Assembly: GCF_004664715.2 (NCBI RefSeq)
Contig: NC_051069.1
Coordinates: 70,640,647-70,704,646 of the forward strand
DNA: 64,000 bases
Source: Peromyscus leucopus
Lineage: Eukaryota > Chordata > Mammalia > Rodentia > Cricetidae
Direction: 5' to 3'
In this document: positions 57,749 through 64,000 of the stretch, piece after piece
Layout of the letters: each line of letters opens with the position of its first letter
Position numbering within the stretch: position 1 is the first letter of the stretch
Made by a program: the position numbers and the translations under genes
Notes under the pieces: generated by a model
What the model saw: only the letters and a program-made list of their open reading frames with translations
Told to the model about the DNA's origin: nothing
The model's database searches: none

Positions 57749-57763
57749 AACAAATATTTATTC
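57749..57763. repeat. Right target duplication of the full-length L1
   Basis: AACAAATATTTATTC, identical to 50811-50825, following the decayed A-rich tail. Confidence 0.85.
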
Positions 57764-58230
57764 GCTAAACCTTTCTTATAAATATATTACAAATAAACAA
57801 TCATGCATCAAAGTTAATCAGATTCCAAGTCTATACATCTCAATGATGTTATATGCAGGTAAAATATTCATTCTACAGCTGTGGAGCTTCTTTACATTGG
57901 CTTTTAGATTTTTTTTTCACTAATGGATATATTTTATGCACTAGCAAATATTTAATTACCTATTTGTTTATTAAAATTCCATTACCAACATCAACTTGGT
58001 AATGTTGAAATGTACCAAAAATTAAGCAAATGTCCTTAGAATGTGATATAAAATGTTTGATAATTAAATAGGTACTAAAGACTGCGACAAAGAAGATAGA
58101 AATCACCCACATCTTACAAAGAAACAGTTTTGATCCCCCAAACCAGAAAAGGCAGCTTACAAAGGGACTAAGCTTGTTTAAAACCTCAGCATAGCAATAT
58201 TAAACACAATATTAAGAAACAAGTCTAAAT
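57764..58230. other. No recognisable feature
   Basis: AT-rich, nothing identified. Confidence 0.5.
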
Positions 58231-58460
58231 GGGCTAGAGAGATGACTCAGTGGTTGAAAGCACAGGCTGCCTTTGAGAGGACCCAGGCTTGATTCCCAGG
58301 ACCAATGTCAAGGCTCCCAAATGTCTGTCAGTTCCAGGGCATCCAATCCCCTCTTCTGGCCTCCTCAGAGGCCATATACACAAATGTACTGTACAGACAT
58401 ACATGCAGACAAAACACCCCGTGCACATAAAATAAAATTTAAAAAAGAAAAAAGGAGACA
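58231..58460 (+). mobile_element. B3-type SINE
   Basis: 'gggctagagagatgactcag' (A box), 'cccaggcttgattcccagga' (B box), 'tcagttccagggcatccaat', 'cttctggcctcctcagaggc' and 'gtgcacataaaataaa' tail. Confidence 0.9.
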
Positions 58461-58499
58461 AGAATGGAGATTTTATTAAATGAATCATATACAGCAATA

Positions 58500-58505
58500 C
58501 TACTG
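58500..58505. repeat. Left 6-bp target duplication of solo LTR
   Basis: CTACTG, repeated exactly at 58989-58994. Confidence 0.82.
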
Positions 58506-58988
58506 TGTGGTGATATTGTGTTCCCCAAAATATTGTGCACCCTAATAAACTTATCTGGAGTCAGAGAAGAGAACAGCCACTAGATACAGAGGCCAGAAAT
58601 GGTGGCACACACGCCTTTAATCCTAGCATTCAGGAGGCAGAGATCCATCCAGATCTCTGTGAGTTCAAGGCCACATTGGAAACAACGAGGAATGGTGACT
58701 CATGCCTTTAATCCCAGGAAGTGATGGCAGAAAGCAGAAAGGTATATAAGGCATGAGGACCAGGAACTTAGAGCCTGGTTAAACTTCAGGCTTTGAGAAG
58801 CAGTTCAGCTGAGATTCATTTTGGATGAGGACTCGGAGGCTTTCAGTCTAAAGAAACAGAATCAGCTGAGGAATTGGAAAGATGAGGTAGCTATGGCTTG
58901 TTCTGCTTCTCTGATATTCCAGCGTTGACCCCAGTACCTGGCTCTGGGTTTGATTTTATTAATAAGAACTTTTAAGATTTGTGCTACA
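58506..58988 (+). mobile_element. ERV solo LTR, type B, with embedded B1 modules
   Basis: 483 bp, TGTGGTGATATTG...GTGCTACA, flanked by a perfect CTACTG duplication. Carries a B1 left part ('acgcctttaatcctagcatt' to 'gtgagttcaaggccac'), a second B1 stub ('catgcctttaatcccagg'), a 'tatataaggca' TATA-like box and the 'ctggctctgggtttgatttt' end block. Best preserved copy of this LTR type here. Confidence 0.87.
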
Positions 58989-58994
58989 CTACTG
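58989..58994. repeat. Right 6-bp target duplication of solo LTR
   Basis: CTACTG, identical to 58500-58505. Confidence 0.82.
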
Positions 58995-59719
58995 CAAATA
59001 TACTAAAAGAAAATGCATTATTTTCATTCATTGTATCAATGTATTAAGAATTTCCAAAATTGGATAAGAAGTAAAGACAATATATGTGAAAAGGCAATTA
59101 AAATTTGCTTTGATCCTTGACTTTACCAAGAATTTTATAAAATAGAATTATATTATATTGAAACTTGATAGGTATTGTTTATTTTAATATAAAGATACAT
59201 AATGAAGCACTAACTCTCAGTTCCAATTAATATTTGCATAAGAATCCTCCTATTGCTATTTGGTGGCAATTTTTTTTTCCTAAAAAGTCAGCTTCAAAAT
59301 AATCAAAGAGATATGTGTTAAGATAAAATACATTAATAAAACTGTTCTACTGTGAGAAAAAGGCACAGTCACTGTTGGAGTGGTGAGGCCTGTGTGGATG
59401 ATGAACAGACGGTATCCTGCGTCAGAGGTTGAGGATGCCGAAGCCAACTCAAAGAGCACATACTTGTGAGGACTCCTGAATTAGGAAAAGCATGTGGACA
59501 TAGAGTTGAGAATATTTTATCAAACGTGTCCATGTTCAGGATCCATCATTTGGAAATGGATACCTGGTGAAATCCATCCTGGAATGGTGACCGTGGAGTG
59601 CTGGCTTCCTGGGCTGAGCTTCAGGAACTGTCCTTTGATGGACCACCCATTACATCATGGAGGAATGATTTCTCTTTTCACACTCTCTGAAACTGATCGC
59701 CTTTTGAGTCTGCCCCTTC
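58995..59719. other. No recognisable feature
   Basis: 59370-59710 is a little richer in G+C and has an 84-codon frame (59494-59748) with no recognised similarity. Confidence 0.45.
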
Positions 59720-59870
59720 GTTATGAATCTTGTTTATTTATTCATTGAGAGTTTCATACAATGTACTCTGACTATATTCTTTCTCTCTTCCTCCCCTGCC
59801 AATCACTCAGCTCCATGCTTTACCCTCTTAAAAAATATAAATACTAAAAATAAAAACAAAACAACCCTGC

Positions 59871-59921
<51 letters not shown>

Positions 59922-60661
59922 CAAGAAAAGCATGGAGTCAAATTTGTATTGACAACAACCCCTAAGAAAGGAGACTACCCAGGAGTGAGTTTGACATACA
60001 CTGAGTCACACCACTGAAGAAAACTAATTTTGTCTTTCCTAGTAGTTATCAATTACAAACAGCTTCTTACCTATGAGTAGGGCTTTGCGACCAATCTCCC
60101 ACTTTCCTCCTGGGATTCTGTCTGGCTTGAGCTTCTGCAGGTCTTCTCCATGCTATCACTGTCTCTGTGAGCTCATGTGTGCACCTGCTCCTTGTATCTG
60201 AAAAATGTTGTTTCCCTTAAGTCATGAACTACCTTCTGATCTTCCAATTTTTCTGCTCCCTTTTCTACATAGATCCCTGAGCTTAGAGGAGAGAACTAAG
60301 ATGCAGGCATCCCATTTAGAGCTGACCACTTCAAAGTCTCTTACTCTCTGCAGGTTGTGCAGTGGTAGATTTCTGGGTTAATTAACATCTACTGCAAAAA
60401 GAAGCTTCTCTGAGAAGATTGAGAGAGGCACTGATCAACAGGTCTAGCAATGTTTCATTAACAGTCTTTTTATTGCTATATTCCATTACCAGAATAATAG
60501 TGATAGGTTTTTTCCTAGGTCCCATGACCTAAATAGTATCAGATTTCTGCCCCTTTAATAGCATCAGGTATGGGTTTCATCTTGTGAAGCAGGCCTTAAA
60601 TAAAATTTTAAAAAAGTGGTTGGTTATTTCCATACCATTCATGCCATTGCTATATCAGTGG

Positions 60662-60663
<2 letters not shown>
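59720..60663 (-). mobile_element. Long L1-type rodent repeat, split by a (CA)n tract
   Basis: 'gagagtttcatacaatgtac', 'ctcttcctcccctgccaatc', then after the CA tract 'gggattctgtctggcttgag', 'atgctatcactgtctctgtg', 'tagatccctgagcttagagg', 'aattaacatctactgcaaaa' and 'aaaagtggttggttatttcc'. Colinear in memory with a common rodent repeat that I take to be L1-derived; the exact family and the strand are uncertain. Confidence 0.55.
59874..59918. repeat. (CA)n microsatellite
   Basis: About 22 uninterrupted CA units. Confidence 0.97.

Positions 60664-60710
<47 letters not shown>
60664..60710. repeat. (CA)n microsatellite abutting an LTR
   Basis: About 23 uninterrupted CA units that end exactly at the LTR edge TGCAACATG. 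CA repeats also follow the outward-facing LTR at 62833. Confidence 0.96.
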
Positions 60711-60712
<2 letters not shown>

Positions 60713-61200
60713 CAACATGAATCTTAAATGGTCTTATTAAAAAAATAAAAAAAAACACTCAGGAGCCAGGTATTGCAGTGAATCCTGAAAGATCAGAGAA
60801 GCAGAGCAAACTACAGCCGAACTCCTCATCCGATTCTGTTTCCAAGAATCTTTAGACTGAAAGTTTCCAAGTCTTTGCCCAAATGGATCTCACCTGAATT
60901 TCTGCTAAAAGCCTAAAAGCTTAAAAGCTTCTAGTTCCTGGTCCTCACTCCTCATATACATTTCTGCTTCCTGCAATCAGTTCCTGGGATTAAAGGTGTG
61001 TGCCACCATGCCTGGCTCTGTTTCCAGTGTGGGTTTGAAGTCACAGAGATCCAGATGGATCTCTGCTTCCTGAGTGATAGGATTAAAGGTGTGTGCCACC
61101 ATTTTCTGGCCTCTGTGTCTATTTAGTGGCTGTTCTGTTCTCTGACCCCAGATAAGTTTATTAGGGTACACAATATATTAGGGGACATAATATCACTACA
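60711..61200 (-). mobile_element. ERV 3' LTR, type B, minus strand
   Basis: On the minus strand TGTAGTGATATT...TTCATGTTGCA (490 bp). Includes the embedded B1 modules and the 'gaggaccaggaacta' and 'ttagcagaaattcag' middle typical of the 58506 variant. A polypurine tract adjoins its U3 side. Confidence 0.82.
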
Positions 61201-61215
61201 TTTCCCCTTTTTTGT
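61201..61215 (-). promoter_or_regulatory. Polypurine tract of minus-strand ERV
   Basis: Minus strand ACAAAAAAGGGGAAA directly before the LTR start TGTAGTG. Confidence 0.75.
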
Positions 61216-61312
61216 TTAAAATAATAAAAGAAGCTTATAACTAATATAAGAAAAACTGTTCAATAAGTGTAAACAATAGATACAGTCAAGAATTACATTA
61301 ATAATGTCTAGT

Positions 61313-61412
61313 CCATTAACATTTGACAGATTCAGACAAAAAACTTCATTATATATATTAACAATGTCCAGTCCATTACCATTTGACAAATACAGACAAA
61401 AATTTTCATTAC
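61313..61412. repeat. 50-bp tandem duplication in ERV internal region
   Basis: Two diverged copies, starting AATGTCTAGTCCATTA (61313) and AATGTCCAGTCCATTA (61363). The related element near 24930 has one. Confidence 0.85.
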
Positions 61413-61505
61413 TTATCCTACTTTGGTGAGTTCAAAATTTGTATGCAATATACAAAAGTATAATCCAATGTAAAATATTTAAAACAAGTAGTTCCTTTTT
61501 AAAAG

Positions 61506-61738
61506 TAGATTCAATAATCTCCCTTTTTATCTTATCATATCCATATTCTCTCTTTTTTCTTTCCATAATAGATTCAATAATCTACCTTTTATTTCATCAT
61601 TTTTATACCTTCCCTTTTTTCTTTTCAGAATAGATTCAATAATCTACCCTTTTATTCTATTATGTCTGTATCTTTTTTTTAGAGTAGATACAATAATCCA
61701 CCTTTTATCTATATTCTCTTTTTTAAAAACCCTGAATC
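61506..61738. repeat. About 62-bp tandem repeat, four units, in ERV internal region
   Basis: The phrase TAGATTCAATAATCTACC (or close) recurs at 61506, 61569, 61631 and 61685, spaced 63, 62 and 54 bases, with T/C-rich spacers. Only one unit is seen in the related region near 25973. Confidence 0.88.
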
Positions 61739-62100
61739 TAATTTCCTTTGCTTAGCTTTTTTTCTGACCACTAACAATTAACCAACCATCCAAAACAATG
61801 ACAATATTCATAACATAAACAACCAAAAACCAGCCATCCCAACTCTTGAGAATGTGAGCATCATGTTCTTAAAATTTCTTTTTGCTGCCTAGGGGCAAAG
61901 GCATCTTTAGGGGATCCTGAAAAGAAAAAAAATTGGGTTAATTGTCAAGTCCTGGGAGAGTTAGCTGTATCATTTGTCCAGTCTCTACATAATGAGAAAG
62001 TGCAGGGCTTGTCTCAAGTCCTTGCTCAAGTAGTCTGTGAAGCTGGATCACCTCAGCTAGTCATCTCAAAATTATCCTGAGCAGTTTGTAGTTCACAGCT

Positions 62101-62314
62101 GATCTTTGGGTGGTATTTTTCAGCTTAATGGCTTTATCATAGTCCATGTGGAATCGTCATTGTGGGATCCCATCATCTTTTTGAGGATTTTGAAGTTGCT
62201 GTTAGGAATGGTCACTGTTCCCTTATTTATTGCTTGTGTATACTGTGTATCATTATTATACTTATTGTATATATTTTTCTTATATTAGTTATAACTTTTT
62301 TATTTTTAATTAGA
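62101..62314 (+). mobile_element. ERV internal 3' end, plus strand
   Basis: Ends '...cttatattagttataact' before the polypurine tract. This is an inverted, diverged copy of 61216-61300 ('cttatattagttataagctt' on the minus strand). The switch of orientation lies somewhere near 62100-62200. Confidence 0.6.
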
Positions 62315-62326
62315 CAAAAAGGGAAA
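62315..62326 (+). promoter_or_regulatory. Polypurine tract of plus-strand ERV
   Basis: CAAAAAGGGAAA immediately before the LTR start TGTGGTGATG. Confidence 0.75.
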
Positions 62327-62833
62327 TGTGGTGATGTATTGTGTCCCTCAATATACTGTGTCTTCCAATAAAATAAAACTTGCCTGGAGATCAGAGGAAA
62401 AAGCCAGCCACTATATAAAAGTCAGACAATGGTAGTACATGCCTTTAATCCTATCACTTGGTAGGCAGGAATCTGTCTGGATCTCTGTGAGTTCAAGGCC
62501 ACACTAGGAACAGAGCCTGTGTGGTGGCACTCGCCTTAAATTCTAACACTAGTTAATCCTGGAGGTCTGGATGTCTGTACAGACAGACATGAAGTGACAG
62601 AGCTAGGCAGGAAGAGGAAGTGATGTAGCTGGACAGACAGAGCAAATCAGATGGCGGAACAGCAAGGCATATAGGTGTGGTTAGACAGGAAGTAGCTCTC
62701 CCTTTGGAAGCTGCAGAGTTGGTGATGTGAGGTTAGCTGGGGCTTTCCCTATTTCCCTGATCTCTCAGCGTGTTATCCCTGTATCTGGCTCTGTGTTTTT
62801 TATTTAATAAGACCATTTAGAAATTCATCTACA
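62327..62833 (+). mobile_element. ERV 3' LTR, type B variant, plus strand
   Basis: TGTGGTGATGTATTG...TTCATCTACA (507 bp). Carries AATAAAATAAAA, embedded B1 modules and a middle segment ('tgtctgtacagacagacatg' on, through 'tcagatggcggaacagcaag') not found in the 58506 or 60711 copies, so a different subtype. Faces away from the LTR at 60711-61200. Confidence 0.83.
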
Positions 62834-62867
62834 CACACACACACACATATACACACACAAACTAGTT

Positions 62868-64000
62868 AAAATGATCCTGAACAATAAAGGAACTGGAGTG
62901 GAGATATCACTATTCTTTATTTTAACTTATATTATCAAAGAATAATAAAAACAGCATGACATTGGCATAACAGACACATATATCAATGAGATACACACCT
63001 GTTTTTTTACAAACACAAAAAATACACACTGGAGAAAAGTTGGAATCATAAACAAATTTTACTTATAAATCTAGATGGTGGAATGTAAAATAATGAAAAT
63101 GAAAACCTATTTATCACCCTGCACAAAACTCAAATCCAAATGGATCAAAAGCCTCAAAATAAGGCATTCTACTATAAATGTGATAGAAAAGAAAGTCAGG
63201 AATGGACTGGAAGTTAATGTCACGGGAAATGACTTTCTTAACAGAACCACAATAACACCGGCATTAAGACCAACAATTAATAAGCAAGACCTCATGAAAC
63301 TAAAAAGCTTCTGTTCAGCAAAGAACACTATCATTTGATCAAAGAGGCAGTCTAAAAAGTGGGAGAAAATCTTTACCAATTGCACATCTGACAGAGGGTT
63401 AATATCTAAAATAGACATAGAAGTCAAAACCTGAACAGCAAGAAAATAACCCAGTGGAAAATTGGAGTTTAAAACTAAATAGATAATTCTTAAAAGATGA
63501 AACACAAATGACTGAGAACAATGTTGAATGTCCTTAGCCATCAGGGAAATACAAATTAAAACTGTTATGAGAATTCATCTTAGCCCAGTCAGAATGGCCA
63601 AGACCAATAAAACAAATGACAGCTACTGCTAGTGAGGATGCAAGGAAGGGGGACCCCACATCTACTGCTTGTGGGAGTGTAAACTGATACAGCCATCATG
63701 AAAATCAGTATGGAGCTTCCTTAGGAAGCTGAAAATAGATCTACCACAAAATTAAGCTATAACACTCAAGTATTTACACAAATGGTTCTACATCTTACCA
63801 CAGAGTTTTTGTTCATCCTATTCATTGCTGCTCTATTCTCTATACCAAGAAATTGGAAGCAACCTGGATATCCATCAGCTAATAAATAAATAATGAAAAT
63901 GTAGCACAGTTAGCCAACGGAATACTGTTCAGTGATTAAGAAAAAATATATTTGCAGGTAAATGGATAGAAGTAGAAAAAAATCATTCCGTGTGAGGTAA
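62868..64000 (+). mobile_element. L1 ORF2 3' portion, runs off the window
   Basis: Sense L1 from 'gatcctgaacaataaaggaa' through the C-terminal ORF2 region: frame at 63075-63338 with YLSPCTKLKSKWIKSL; 'cagggaaatacaaattaaaa', 'tgtgggagtgtaaactgata' and the final 'ggataga...tgtgaggtaa' block. Many stops. The 3' UTR should lie beyond the right edge. Confidence 0.9.

Larger units (their letters stand above)
61216..62100 (-). mobile_element. Non-coding ERV internal region, minus strand
   Basis: Homologous to 24814-26490 ('aatgtaaaatatttaa', 'gtcaagtcct.gggagagtt' and 'gtctgtgaagctggatcacc') although its LTR is of another type. No retroviral frames. Holds two local tandem duplications, listed separately. 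Confidence 0.7.

Noticed and set aside
63107..63541. 144-codon minus-strand frame with hydrophobic stretches, membrane-protein-like.
   Set aside because: It is the antisense of L1 ORF2 3' sequence; the sense strand carries recognisable L1 motifs.
1..64000. A coherent multi-gene system (operon, defence island, biosynthetic cluster).
   Set aside because: SINE, LINE and LTR content shows mammalian intergenic DNA; no cluster of intact genes exists on either strand.

Overview
The window is nuclear DNA of a muroid rodent, most likely a cricetid (deer-mouse, vole or hamster relatives). The evidence is the repeat content: B1, B2/B3, B4/RSINE1 and ID SINEs, a URR1 hAT element, many rodent L1/Lx LINE pieces, MaLR-like and other rodent LTRs, and many long (CA/GT)n tracts. 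The B1 copies share a 'ggaaaggcgcaaagctacac' variant that differs from the mouse B1 consensus as I remember it; the cricetid call is an inference from that. I find no protein-coding gene that can be supported, and no rRNA, tRNA, CRISPR, operon or bacterial feature. Almost every open frame is an L1 remnant, a microsatellite translation or chance.

Layout. 0.2-9.3 kb: MaLR-like LTR, a twin-primed (inverted) L1, L2/RSINE1/L1 fragments, an LTR with tandem repeats in its U3 (6.6-7.2 kb), and a second twin-primed L1 (8.5-9.3 kb). 9.3-13.3 kb: mostly unique DNA with URR1, an L2 relic and a young B1. 13.3-19.5 kb: solo LTR with perfect target duplication, L1 3' UTR pieces and an Lx L1 split by an LTR. 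19.5-24.4 kb: unassigned DNA, RSINE1, MIR and an old L1 5' part. 24.5-26.5 kb: 3' LTR plus non-coding internal region of a minus-strand ERV. 27-33.9 kb: L1, LTR, B3, ID and B1. 33.9-41 kb: the longest repeat-poor stretch, holding two weak exon-like signals. 41-50.4 kb: a third twin-primed L1, B4, B3 and B1 elements, an old L1, LTRs and an mRNA 3'-end retrocopy. 50.8-57.8 kb: one full-length L1 insertion bounded by a 15-bp target duplication, with an internal inversion, an LTR at the inversion edge, a B1 in its tail and a (GGA)n(GAA)n expansion inside ORF1. 58-64 kb: B3, solo LTR, a long L1-type repeat, two outward-facing LTRs with ERV internal sequence between them in a (CA)n tract, and the start of another L1.

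The main interest is structural: four L1 copies with internal inversions (three classic twin-priming products with target duplications), one L1 rearranged inside its own target duplication, an inverted ERV pair, LTRs that carry B1 modules, and a retrocopy of an unidentified transcript. LINE, SINE and LTR family names are from memory of their consensus patterns; no database search was possible.
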